A stretch of 64,000 nucleotides of DNA from Limnomonas spitsbergensis (taxonomy: Eukaryota > Chlorophyta > Chlorophyceae > Chlamydomonadales), in the NCBI GenBank assembly GCA_037349105.1, contig JAYJMM010000039.1, positions 682,001 through 746,000 of the forward strand. Direction: 5' to 3'. Positions 44,301-51,532 of the stretch are shown here, one piece after another. The notes under the pieces were generated by a model, which was not told the origin of the DNA, searched no databases, and saw only the letters and a list, made by a program, of their open reading frames with translations. The translations under genes and the position numbers were made by a program. Within the stretch, counting starts at the first letter, position 1. The number at the start of each line of letters is the position of its first letter.

Positions 44301-44988
44301 TGGGACAGGGCCAGACGGCAAGGGGCCGCCAAGGCCGTTCTTACTGTACACAGATTTCTCTAAGCAAGGCATAGGCGCCGTGCTAGGTCAGTGTGATGAC
44401 AGCGGGCGGGAGTATATGGTGGCATGCACATCCAGGTCCCTGAACAAGAGCGAGAGGAACTATTCCTCGTTCCAGGGGGAAATGCTGGCCGCAGTGTATG
44501 CAGCACGCACATACCGCCACATGCTGTTTGGGTGCAAGGTGCATCTCATCACTGACCATGAGCCGCTCACTTACCTCATGGACAACCAGACGTTGGTAGG
44601 CCAGCACGCTAGGTGGGCTCTCATGCTTCAGGAGCTGGACATTACCATTGTCCACCGCTCAGGAGCATGCCACCAGAATGCAGATATCCCGTCCAGATCT
44701 CCCCTCCCATCCTCAGCTGACCGCACAGGGGCCAGGCTTGATACAGTCGCGCCCGAGCCAGCAGCCAGGGAGGATGCAAGTGGGAAGCAAGTAGCTTTGC
44801 TCACGGGGTTGGGCAGAGTGAACCAGTGGCATGCAGACCAGATAGTGCGCATGGCGCAGGAGGGCAGAAGGAGAGTACAGATGTTGCGAGATGCAGAGGC
44901 AGCTTGCGTGACAGCACCGGTGGGGCAGGAGATATCCTCTGCCGCCACTGACGATGATGAACAGGCGCAGCCTGTTAGTACAGCATAA
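38341..44988 (+). CDS. E3 pol: CCHC, large unknown region, reverse transcriptase, RNase H
   Basis: 2215 residues. The listed start is TTG. The frame is open upstream to overlap gag, so expression by +1 frameshifting near 38288-38297 (eight G) is likely. An Arg/Ser-rich start precedes a CCHC knuckle (CFNCGQPGHFANEC, about 160-173). Roughly 1300 residues with no recognised family follow; the part at 39900-41450 looks globular. A hydrophobic helix (ILTGALQLILVWLLLSVCV, about 1500-1525) precedes the gypsy-type reverse transcriptase, which has KVDLRSGFMQIPI, LRNGPPFFQ and catalytic FIDD at 1845-1848. RNase H starts near 2003 (LLYTDFSKQGIGAVL). No integrase is in this ORF; it is in the next. The stop (TAA CAG) is in the same frame as the next ORF. 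Confidence 0.85.
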   Translation: MAGCVRAMLATPSPLPDMDSEHSGMEEPKKEQQQRGSAGSDESSSGDRRLRQRSRSVERSISEGRQGTVPTPAARTQRQGAGRRSNSEERSRDRRQRSPSGYQPRGRSRDRRPVEFARPYRQGQEQQRGPGPGPTDRTAAGGSGVAEPRRHLGPRRGGVCFNCGQPGHFANECTTPEQAGLTGDRPGAPAGPARGYGTWGPGRGQGMPMESRRRTFETAMGTPSARDFQQGAAGPSAWPGPPAHQEPPEGEQPRWEGTGGHTCFMTGHVEIIQDRGAYQAEVSQAGPVQVAPQRVPEGQVASQVNHWTMAVEALAMNHYGTMPAGSARSVAHAVDFLRDLQRRGCPAPCVGWPNLMQRFLDSEWDRYDEQWDEFERREREAVPQHNVDGWETDSGSNFLADRYEPQEPSPVHEREFGVLCPGTPEGIQDTGRGVAGAAAETGEPPRAELRCPVARETAAGSQQDALAGPVRTHKSTTSRCNAWGGIDEDGETQHGSEREGRSDARGEDRQLDQSFSRDRSYSRERIYIQPFPQSLPAGEPFVQYFRLGEEMPGASTSRAMLTMPGECKDGPCRLQNHRLLGGGEQTCVNRAAPMQLVARMIFPWDAVTAVMLGAALKGYIQPSTNMADYMQRGWSRHPIYAYCVSEMVSLAIAAGITAVDAAGWAHPDMPDIAPAEGMWQGAQPGFIRTPWAMDCVRELMGHPALRDRAFYVPVQAMGEFERFVETTEQAPVRVGLCHPGRPGRCEATIEASIVIPRTVAGLAVPWGPAPGDARAAIPVQQLVTYYYEEMADEELPVSSAWIHMHATHDDMPVYLFARHQQDVAVTKCASVDEAEFHAYTYARGADPTVWTLMLMALQRVLLPGQLSAAMRHVWGVEDQWAPTVVTACPTWPYGPQQTPASGAMWEGEDELARSPFAVERLAAYVHQWVRQERRACHDNRASSVLPYWQADVITTQLWRQAHPSGVRTLHPLFRGAGDVGIEEELEDLRNQPSMGHGLVGRRGADAEEPAAATDDPVQDEEPEWTQAAFVTFGAAAASWELLEYVDDLGVSALEAEPRGRAEPQAPLDIVSTPPTEDSDSRTPEFSDDVSEGPPPLVEITESDEEWHEGGAMTPDQDSVTRAEARDAEGNYMPASSGPGPGSPRYGMVGELPQLRRARVRSIFQEQAAMKERRSRRAAIELGNGVTLEEEANQVTAGISHQQAADQRACRPKGAEAGKESNGRPGDPQISPPAQTAAQGPWGDPAAYSTRRWIAVLRNFVDQLDVLRRQDMGQQEAGQEASLLFRLKMLPQPDPDPRMGGSSRAVRELQEELTERISALYTRRAEGADTQQPSDSRSNQTQTSRGEDLARRVAGARETVRRGCGQGEPAVAGSSVAVQRATHRQERLAQCSTGQIPGAGPERASVVWADTAQFQGKNSKKARQRAGKAQRAAADRNRGSRPGLDCPALPLRVSQVDLEITWARGQQPPAQIAEPGVQPAEQLPQQPMRKMTACRGLLTCTAIKGILTGALQLILVWLLLSVCVPGARATGQGVRGGGFTAGQGAFVSGREAAAKLSSGWLRPPAVSSMEDASRRGACSQQERWHSSNTTGGEELPAVDDPQAAVVIDMFQPGGVVEPPAEYVKTKEGWLLGKHPDFTAEQQESLEQSLRDRQGAFAYSMEDLPGYCGTQGEFTLALEDEVSSCFQKSRDMPPPKAAIFKEKCQPMIEAGIIVKVPQGGPIKFAANSVVAAKKSADTGEWTDHRIAHDMRRLNLRTAKQEFAIPRMETIFQNLGTAKIFSKVDLRSGFMQIPIKVEDQPKTAFWMGPELWMYTKLNFGLRNGPPFFQRMMEEEIARAGLSAFCVAFIDDLLVYSDTPAEHIRHVELMLDMLHSVGLRAHPDKSMFGCATVEYLGHNVSAQGLTPHAAKIAAVMALPEPASVKNIQEVMGFLNFYRCYVPDFSKKAACINALLVQGVPFVWGPEQSQAFQLIKTEMCEGGRVLRRPDYSGTGPDGKGPPRPFLLYTDFSKQGIGAVLGQCDDSGREYMVACTSRSLNKSERNYSSFQGEMLAAVYAARTYRHMLFGCKVHLITDHEPLTYLMDNQTLVGQHARWALMLQELDITIVHRSGACHQNADIPSRSPLPSSADRTGARLDTVAPEPAAREDASGKQVALLTGLGRVNQWHADQIVRMAQEGRRRVQMLRDAEAACVTAPVGQEISSAATDDDEQAQPVSTA

Positions 44989-45021
44989 CAGGCGTTCAGC
45001 AACAGGGAGCGGTCCAGGACA

Positions 45022-48000
45022 ATGATCAGTGATGTTCTTGCTGATTTGCCTCGGGTGTCGCCCCCTCATTCCCTTGCAGGCCTGGACACAGCTTGCCTGT
45101 CGAGTGGGGCTGTGCGGGCCATGGAGACCGACGGAGTCGTCCTTTTCGAGCCTTTTGGAGGTATGTGCTCTGGGCTGGAAATGGTACTCAGGGCAGGTAT
45201 GCCAGTAGTGCAGTACTTGTATGCAGATATCAGTGAGGAAGTCAGAGAGATCGCAGGGGGTCGCCTGTTGCACTTGCACAGGAGATTCCCCCAGTTGCTT
45301 CCGGTCAAAGCGTTTGATAAAGCTTTCAGAGCGTTGCCGCAAGATGTGTATGCCATTACGGCAGAGCACCTCAAAGAGGCGGGTGCCCAGGAGGGGCACC
45401 AGTGGTCCATGGTAGCAGGCTGGGAGTGCCAGGACCTTTCGTCCGCCGGCAAGGGGCGTGGGCTCGCGGGAGAGAGAAGCAAGTCTTTCTTCCCGTTAGT
45501 CAAGCTGTTGGGTACTCTACAGTTCCTGCAGGGCCCTAGGCCGCCTGCGTACCTGATTGAGAATGTAGCAATGCAGTTGAATCAGAAGAGTGTGAAGGCC
45601 AGTGTTGAGGCTTTTCAGGAAGTGTGCAGGATTTTGGGGAAACCGGCGTTGTTCGACGCAGCGCAGGTGGGATCTTACGCCCACCGCACCCGCAACTATT
45701 GGGGGAATATTGCCTCTGCAGCAGATATTGAATTTGTGATTCGTGCGTCGACCAGACCCCACGAGGGGATTGTAGACGACATTCTGGACAAGGGCAGCAA
45801 GGCCCAAGTGGTATCATGTCCGGACAATGGGGGGTACCGCATCAATGTCACAGGGCAGCCCAGGAGGGTGCTGCCATGTTTGATGGCCACGCCCTCGTCA
45901 TATTCTTTTCGGAACGGGCAAAATGGGATGGTGTACAGACCCATGGGGGACTTGCAGGAGCCCAATGCAAACGAGCGTGAACGAGCCATGGGGTACGCTG
46001 TGGGGTCCACATTGCCACGCCCAGATTTCCCGGAGGCAGCCAGACGGGCAGCCTTGGGCAGGTGCATGGATTCATGGGCACTGAGTGCATGGCTCAATGT
46101 GGCACTTGAGTGTGCTAAAATCATGCCAGCAGAATTGACACGCAGGGCAAAGCTGCCAGGCCAGGACAGGGACCCAGTACTGGGGGCGACTTTAATGTCC
46201 AGCCACTATGCCCTTGCTACCGCAGGAAACGCGTGCTCTGGCAGCGGAGAAGCGGCCGCATCATACAGACAGTGCCTGGGAGAATCGGCCGCGGCAGACT
46301 GGGCCGACGCAGCACAGGAACCAGGTGGGAACACGCCTGAGGAACAAGTTAATGTGGGAATCAAAGTCACCAGGGACAAAGAGGGTGAGAAGGACCAGCC
46401 AGGTTGTCCTGCAGGACCGTCGGCTAGGGTTGATGTGTGGGCAGATGAGCCCGTCTTGAGGTTTCTCCGTGAGAAGACTTATGTCCAGGGAACAGAGCTA
46501 GGAGAACAGACCAGAATACAGCGCAGAGCAGCGCCATTCCAGTGGGAATCAGAGAGGGGAGGGGTCCTGATGAGACTCATGCCGGATGGTAGACGTTGTG
46601 TGGTGCCCAGGCCAGAGGACAGGCTAGCAGTGATCCAGACAGCGCATGAAGGCACGGGCCATTTTGGCAGCCACCGCACGGCTTTCATGGTCATGCAGCA
46701 GCATTGGTGGCGGGGGCTTCGAGCAGCAGTCAAGAAGGCAGTGCAGGAATGCGGTGTGTGTGACAGGGCCAGGGCGTCCACGTTCAATCACATACAGCCC
46801 AACCTGCACCCGCTACCCATTGAGGGGTTGTTTTTCAGGTGGGGAGTGGACCTGTGTGGTCCATTCACGACCACTTCCAGGGGAAATCGGTTTGTGATGG
46901 TGTGTGTGGAGCATTACTCCAAATGGGTGGAGTTGATCCCCATTCCAAGCAAGGCGTCTGATGTGACGGCCTTGGCATTCTTTCAAAATGTTGTTGCACG
47001 ATTCGGGGGATGCGCAGAGGTGGTGACGGACCAGGGAACAGAGTTCCAGGGTGAATTTCAGGACATGTTGTTGGACTGCTTCATTGACCATCGCACCACT
47101 TCTGCCAACCACCCCCAGGCAGACGGGCTTTCAGAGAGGGCTGTCCAGACCCTCAAGGCAGGCCTGCGCAAGTGCTGCGAGGAGGGCAGCAGCGACGAGT
47201 CCTGGGACAAGATGGTGCCCTGGGTAGCCCTGGGCTTCCGGTGCTCGCCGCAGCAGGCCACGCGCATGGCGCCATACGAGGTGCTGTTCGGACAGAGACC
47301 CACCTTCCCCTCCAGAGTGGGGGCGGAACTCTGGAGCACAGCCAAGGTGGCAACAGCAGAGGAGGCAGCAGACCTGCTCTTGGCCAGAGTGGCCAGGATC
47401 AAAGAGGCACTGCCAGTCGCGGGTGAGCATCTAAAAATTGCGCAACACCGCGACAAGCTGCGATATGCACGCATCCGTGGGGGAGGTTATGTACCCCAGG
47501 TCAGGCGTTTTGCAGAAGGAGATTACGTGTATGTGAAATATTCTTCAGAGCGACGCAGCCTCGATCCCAAGGCCAGGCCTGAGATCCTCAGGGTAAAAAC
47601 ACTGGGGGAGACGGGGACCTTGGTGTTGGAAGGGGCTGATGGCCTCACAGTAACAGAGAATGCTGTCAATTGCTCTCCATGCCACTTGCCCAACCTCAGG
47701 GGAGTGGTTGATTTCAGTGCTACCAGACCCAATAACAGCCTGTCTTGCGAGGTGTGCCAGCTGCCCGATCGCGGAGAGGTGATGCTTTTGTGTGATGCCT
47801 GCAATACAGGTTGGCACATGGACTGCTTGGTACCAGTGCTCGAGGAGGTGCCTGAGGGCGAGTGGTTGTGCCCACACTGCACACCGGATGACAAGGGAGC
47901 GGGGCCCGCTGCAGTGGCAGGGCCCACCACAGAGGAGCGCAGTTTACAGGTCCAGGGGCGACCGAGCCCAGCAGCCAGAGCGGCTGCCAGGACAGCCCAG

Positions 48001-48237
48001 GAGGCCGACGTCATGGACAGGCCTGAGGTAGAAGTCATGGCCACCAACCCAGCAACAAGGCAAATGGAGCGGGGCATCGCAAGACCAATGGCGAACGGGT
48101 TGTATGACATCTCGTACACCACTGGCCGGGGAGAGGCCAATGTCACCCCGAGAGCAGTTACAAGAAGAGCCAAGGTGGCCAAAGAAGCAGCAAGGGAGGA
48201 AGAAGAGTCAGCCTTTGAGGATCTTACCGAGACCTGA
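45022..48237 (+). CDS. E3 DNA cytosine-5 methyltransferase-integrase-PHD fusion
   Basis: 1071 residues. The methyltransferase (about 35-365) shows motif I FEPFGGMCSG (42-51), motif IV WECQDLSSAGKGRGL with catalytic Cys136, ENV at 180-182, and HRTR (221-224) as motif VIII. A NERERAMGY block and an RRAALGRCMD block stand for the last motifs. CQDLS resembles DNMT3/DRM-type enzymes (CNDLS), though Pro before Cys is replaced by Glu. The integrase follows, with HEGTGHFG/CGVC zinc site (about 543-585) and catalytic D610, D670 and E705, a 34-residue last spacing. A PHD finger (about 908-955, CDACNTGWHMDC) closes the domain list. The protein would insert cDNA and could methylate DNA while reading histones; that use is inferred. 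The ATG is 33 nt after the in-frame pol stop. Confidence 0.88.
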   Translation: MISDVLADLPRVSPPHSLAGLDTACLSSGAVRAMETDGVVLFEPFGGMCSGLEMVLRAGMPVVQYLYADISEEVREIAGGRLLHLHRRFPQLLPVKAFDKAFRALPQDVYAITAEHLKEAGAQEGHQWSMVAGWECQDLSSAGKGRGLAGERSKSFFPLVKLLGTLQFLQGPRPPAYLIENVAMQLNQKSVKASVEAFQEVCRILGKPALFDAAQVGSYAHRTRNYWGNIASAADIEFVIRASTRPHEGIVDDILDKGSKAQVVSCPDNGGYRINVTGQPRRVLPCLMATPSSYSFRNGQNGMVYRPMGDLQEPNANERERAMGYAVGSTLPRPDFPEAARRAALGRCMDSWALSAWLNVALECAKIMPAELTRRAKLPGQDRDPVLGATLMSSHYALATAGNACSGSGEAAASYRQCLGESAAADWADAAQEPGGNTPEEQVNVGIKVTRDKEGEKDQPGCPAGPSARVDVWADEPVLRFLREKTYVQGTELGEQTRIQRRAAPFQWESERGGVLMRLMPDGRRCVVPRPEDRLAVIQTAHEGTGHFGSHRTAFMVMQQHWWRGLRAAVKKAVQECGVCDRARASTFNHIQPNLHPLPIEGLFFRWGVDLCGPFTTTSRGNRFVMVCVEHYSKWVELIPIPSKASDVTALAFFQNVVARFGGCAEVVTDQGTEFQGEFQDMLLDCFIDHRTTSANHPQADGLSERAVQTLKAGLRKCCEEGSSDESWDKMVPWVALGFRCSPQQATRMAPYEVLFGQRPTFPSRVGAELWSTAKVATAEEAADLLLARVARIKEALPVAGEHLKIAQHRDKLRYARIRGGGYVPQVRRFAEGDYVYVKYSSERRSLDPKARPEILRVKTLGETGTLVLEGADGLTVTENAVNCSPCHLPNLRGVVDFSATRPNNSLSCEVCQLPDRGEVMLLCDACNTGWHMDCLVPVLEEVPEGEWLCPHCTPDDKGAGPAAVAGPTTEERSLQVQGRPSPAARAAARTAQEADVMDRPEVEVMATNPATRQMERGIARPMANGLYDISYTTGRGEANVTPRAVTRRAKVAKEAAREEEESAFEDLTET

Positions 48238-48943
48238 AGCCGAGCCCAGAGCGGCTAGGTCGCTGCGCACGTGACGTCACCCACGCCGTAACTGGCAAGG
48301 AGCGGGCAGGCGCCTACAGAGCATAAATGCAGACGCAGCGCGGCTTGTCCTAGTACCCAGTAGGCAATGGGCCGACAGCCAGCGGACCGAAGACGGAAGA
48401 TGCAGGAGTAGAGTTACGGCAGCTTGATGAAAATTTGTTCTCAAATACCATAGCAGCAGGGCTTCGGTAGTACATATGTTATGAAGATGATGAGCGAGGA
48501 GAATTAGTCAACTCGGGCAATGATTACACAGCAGGGGGCGGATCACGCTGCTACGGCGCACATTTCCTGTGGCCTTTGAAGACCAGGCGGCTATGGCGCA
48601 GTGGGGCGAGAGCAGCGGTTGTTCTTAGCTTGAACGGATAACTTTGAAATTTCTCTGTTTGCTAGCCAGTAGTGGGCTGAACAGCTTGAATTTGTAGGAT
48701 TCTGCGCATGGCGCTTCAGCTGAAACTCGTTTGATTTTTTATTTCCTGATTGCAGAATGCCTGAACCAGGCAAATTTGTAGAAGGCCTGAACCAGGCAGA
48801 TGTATAGAAGACCGGAACCAGGCATATTTGCAGATGATGATTTGAGCTTCTACGTACATATTTTTCCAGAAGTTTATTTCAGTACCACCCTTTTCCGGCT
48901 CCCCGCGCATGCCTGGAGGGCTTAACGCTGGGGAGCGGGGGGC
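48238..48943 (+). other. E3 3' UTR with tandem hairpins and purine tract
   Basis: No gene. Short hairpin 13-mers GCCTGAACCAGGC occur at 48759-48771 and 48785-48797, and a variant (CCGGAACCAGGC) at about 48812. The UTR ends in a purine-rich tract (GGGGAGCGGGGGGC, about 48930-48943) directly before B1, the expected plus-strand primer. Confidence 0.75.
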
Positions 48944-49174
48944 GAGTAAAGTAGTAGGGGCGGTACCCACGAGACGGAGACTTCTCTGCAGAGACATCCA
49001 GTTAGGACCTTCCAGTTACAGTTATCTAGTTGACACACTCTTGTCTGAAGTACAAGGAGCATGAGTGTACGGTGATGTACCGTGTTTGTGAGTAGAGGAC
49101 ATCTCTCTAAGGTGTCCTGACCGGAGTTTACGGTATTTACCATAGTATTGCAGTTACTGCTTTATGGTGCGACA
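48944..49174 (+). repeat. E3 segment B1
   Basis: 231 bp starting GAGTAAAGTAGTAGGGG right after the purine tract and ending ATGGTGCGACA. It is followed by GC (49175-49176) and TGTCACAG of A2. Confidence 0.9.
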
Positions 49175-49176
49175 GC

Positions 49177-49816
49177 TGTCACAGTATATTACCGTATACG
49201 TGACAGAACCGTTTACACCGCAGTTAGCGTTCTCGGTGACTCCGCAGCTTCTCTGCGGAGTCTTCGGATTTGAGCTGAGACCTAGAAACCCGCTTACGCA
49301 GGGAGATTTGACAGGTTCTACCGTACTCTGAATTGGGCCTGCCGGGTCCCTGTATCCCGGCAGTTGCCCTAGCTAGTTACTTCGTCCCTTTCTAAAGGAC
49401 AGACCTCTATTGTAAACAAACACCGGCCGTCATATGTGTATGAGACCTCCTAAGTTCACATAAGTCAGTACCCTTACTCAAGTCAAGCCTAGACCAGCCT
49501 CAGCTGAGATAGCTGGAGACAAGTACCACAGCCAGAGAACCGAGACCACCCTGCCGAAGAAGAAGTACGCAGTCTACGTCCCGCCAACCTCACCGCGTGT
49601 AGCGCGGTAAGTGCACCTTAACATAGCCCTGCTGGATCGCGCCCAGACGGCCAGAAGGCCTATGCTACCTAAGTCTATTGCTATATATACAAATATCCGT
49701 CTAGCTGCTTAACTCGAAGAGCACTCGCAGCCAGTGAATAGTCACTGAGCCTGCCCGTAGGCGTCCGTCACTGCCGTGAGGAAAGAAGTCCGCCACGGAC
49801 CTGAAGCGCACATCGC
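49177..49816 (+). repeat. E3 segment A2
   Basis: 640-bp copy of A1 ending CACATCGC exactly where A1 meets the primer site, then joined directly to B2. Confidence 0.9.
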
Positions 49817-50047
49817 GAGTAAAGTAGTAGGGGCGGTACCCACGAGACGGAGACTTCTCTGCAGAGACATCCAGTTAGGACCTTCCAGTTACAGTTATCT
49901 AGTTGACACACTCTTGTCTGAAGTACAAGGAGCATGAGTGTACGGTGATGTACCGTGTTTGTGAGTAGATGACATCTCTCTAAGGTGTCCTGACCGGAGT
50001 TTACGGTATTTACCATAGTATTGCAGTTACTGCTTTATGGTGCGACA
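49817..50047 (+). repeat. E3 segment B2 (3' terminus)
   Basis: 231-bp near-identical copy of B1. The element ends at GCGACA (50047), followed by the AAGA duplication and the resumed E1 3' UTR. Confidence 0.9.
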
Positions 50048-50468
50048 AAGACAGCCTGAACCAGGCAGATATGTGTATAGCCTGAACCAGGCAGAGGCGG
50101 AGGAGGCCTGAACCCGGCAGATTTGCTTTGATACTTTGATCTTCTGAGGTGTACATATTGCCAGAAGTTTCTTCCTTACAGTACCGACCCCTTTTTCCGG
50201 CTCCCGGCGCATGCCCGATAGGCTTAACGCTGAGGAGCGGGTGGGCCAGTGAAGTAGTAGGGGCGGTACCCACGAGACAGGGACACCCAGACTTTCCCCT
50301 AGGCAGAGAGATTTCCTGCTAGGGCTGAACCTTACAGTAGCCAGTTAACAGCTCTTGTCTGAAGTACAAGGAGCCTGTTTGTGAGTAGAAGGACACCTCT
50401 CTAAGGCGCCTTTGCCGGAGATTACGGAGTTTACCATATTGGCGCGTTTACTGCTTTAGTGTGCGACA
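50048..50468 (+). other. E1 3' UTR, part 3, and single segment B
   Basis: Contains hairpin 13-mers GCCTGAACCAGGC at 50054-50066 and 50080-50092, then a GGAGCGGGTGGGCC tract, then a B-type segment (about 50251-50468) ending GTGTGCGACA. No A2-B2 set follows, unlike E2 and E3. Confidence 0.8.
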
Positions 50469-51434
50469 ACTGGAGTGTTTTTGCAGAGAGATTTATGAGT
50501 GACATGGCACCTCCCTTGCAGGCCCTCTCACCATGTGGCTGTCGACAGAACCCAAATATCCAGGCTTCCCAACAAACCTGAACCAGCCTCCAGCTGGTGG
50601 CCCAAGCAGCAGGGCTGGCCAAGGTTGGGGCTTTGAGCTAGCTGAGGGGGTTCCCTGGCTGGTCACCAGATTTTCGGTGTTGCATCTTGAATTTGACGCA
50701 TAAGAAATTATGGGCTACTGACCAACTTTGTCTCTCACTTTTTTGATTGAAAAGATTGCTGCGTTTCCCTGTTTCTCTATAAAGAGGGCTCCCCAAGAAA
50801 GTCTTGTTGGTCCATGTTGGTTCCAATAGCATATCTATTTCTTGCACAGTTGCTTTGCATTTTCTCCCTCCCCTCTCAAGATCCACCATCAACATACTAC
50901 TAGGTGAGGGAATGCATATATTTGGAAGGTTAGGCAAGTAGGGGCCAAGGGCTCTTATACATCCCATGCGTGCAGCAGGTGCACTACAGTGTTTTTGCAG
51001 AGAGATTTATGACTGACATGGCACCTCTCTTGCAGGCCCTCTCACCATGTGGCTGTCGACATAACCCAAATTCCAGGCTTCCCAACAAACCTGAACCAGC
51101 CTCCAGCTGGTGGCCCAAGCAGCAGGGCTGGCCAAGGTAGGGGCTTTAAGCTAACTGGGGGGCACAGTGTTGCTGAACTACATCTGAAAGCATTGATAAC
51201 ACAATTACACATAACACTGACTGGTTGACAGAAGTGTCATCAACTGCCGATACGCGATAATATCTGATTGTGCACACAAAAGCATCTGCCACAGAATGAT
51301 CGTCTTAACCAAGCTCAGTAAAATGACACACATGTATGCAATAAGGTATCACAACACTAATCACCAGAGGATCAGGTCTGCAGGGAGAGTTGGAGTACAA
51401 TGTGTGTCTTGGTACTTATTAGGGCTTGCCCCTT
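50469..51434 (+). repeat. Right arm of the inverted repeat, partly duplicated
   Basis: 50648-51434 matches 787-1 in reverse. The first part (50469-50647) duplicates 50989-51150 in direct orientation and joins 13797-13900 across E1, so the arm contains two partial tandem units. The segments between landmarks are clearly homologous, with a few percent difference. Confidence 0.85.
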
Positions 51435-51532
51435 CTAGGGTCCCCCAGGGAGGAGCGAGGGAATGCATACTCTCCCTCATCAGTGATACCCTGATCTAGG
51501 CTAACAGTAGAATCAGGGACTAGGGAAGAAGC

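Larger units (their letters stand above)
31357..50047 (+). mobile_element. E3: large gypsy-type retroelement with DNA methyltransferase
   Basis: 18.7 kb, bounded by TGTCACAG and GGTGCGACA and flanked by AAGA (31353-31356 and 50048-50051). Order: A1 (31357-31995), primer site, leader, gag-protease, pol, methyltransferase-integrase-PHD, 3' UTR, purine tract, B1 (48944-49174), GC, A2 (49177-49816), B2 (49817-50047). B1 and B2 are both 231 bp, and A1 and A2 are 639 and 640 bp. Coding capacity is nearly intact, with one probable 1-nt break in gag, and repeat copies are nearly identical, so the insertion is young. Integrase order and reverse transcriptase type place it with Ty3/gypsy; the terminal layout is not that of a standard LTR element. 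Confidence 0.9.
13901..50468 (+). mobile_element. E1: gag-only LTR-type retroelement, host of nested E2 and E3
   Basis: E1 starts TGTCACGTTATATTACGG and ends TTTAGTGTGCGACA. Its own sequence is about 8.7 kb (13901-21692, 30883-31356 and 50052-50468), interrupted by E2 and E3 inside its 3' UTR. It carries a broken gag-like gene and no pol. Its termini are A at the 5' end and a single B at the 3' end, with no second A-B set. No target duplication is seen (TGTA left, ACTG right), so recombination between copies or a mutated duplication cannot be excluded. Confidence 0.8.

Noticed and set aside
31357..50047. Assigning E3 to the DIRS/Ngaro order because of its split repeats
   Set aside because: No tyrosine recombinase motif was seen. 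The element has a zinc-binding DDE integrase, a gypsy-type RT-RNase H and 4-bp target duplications.
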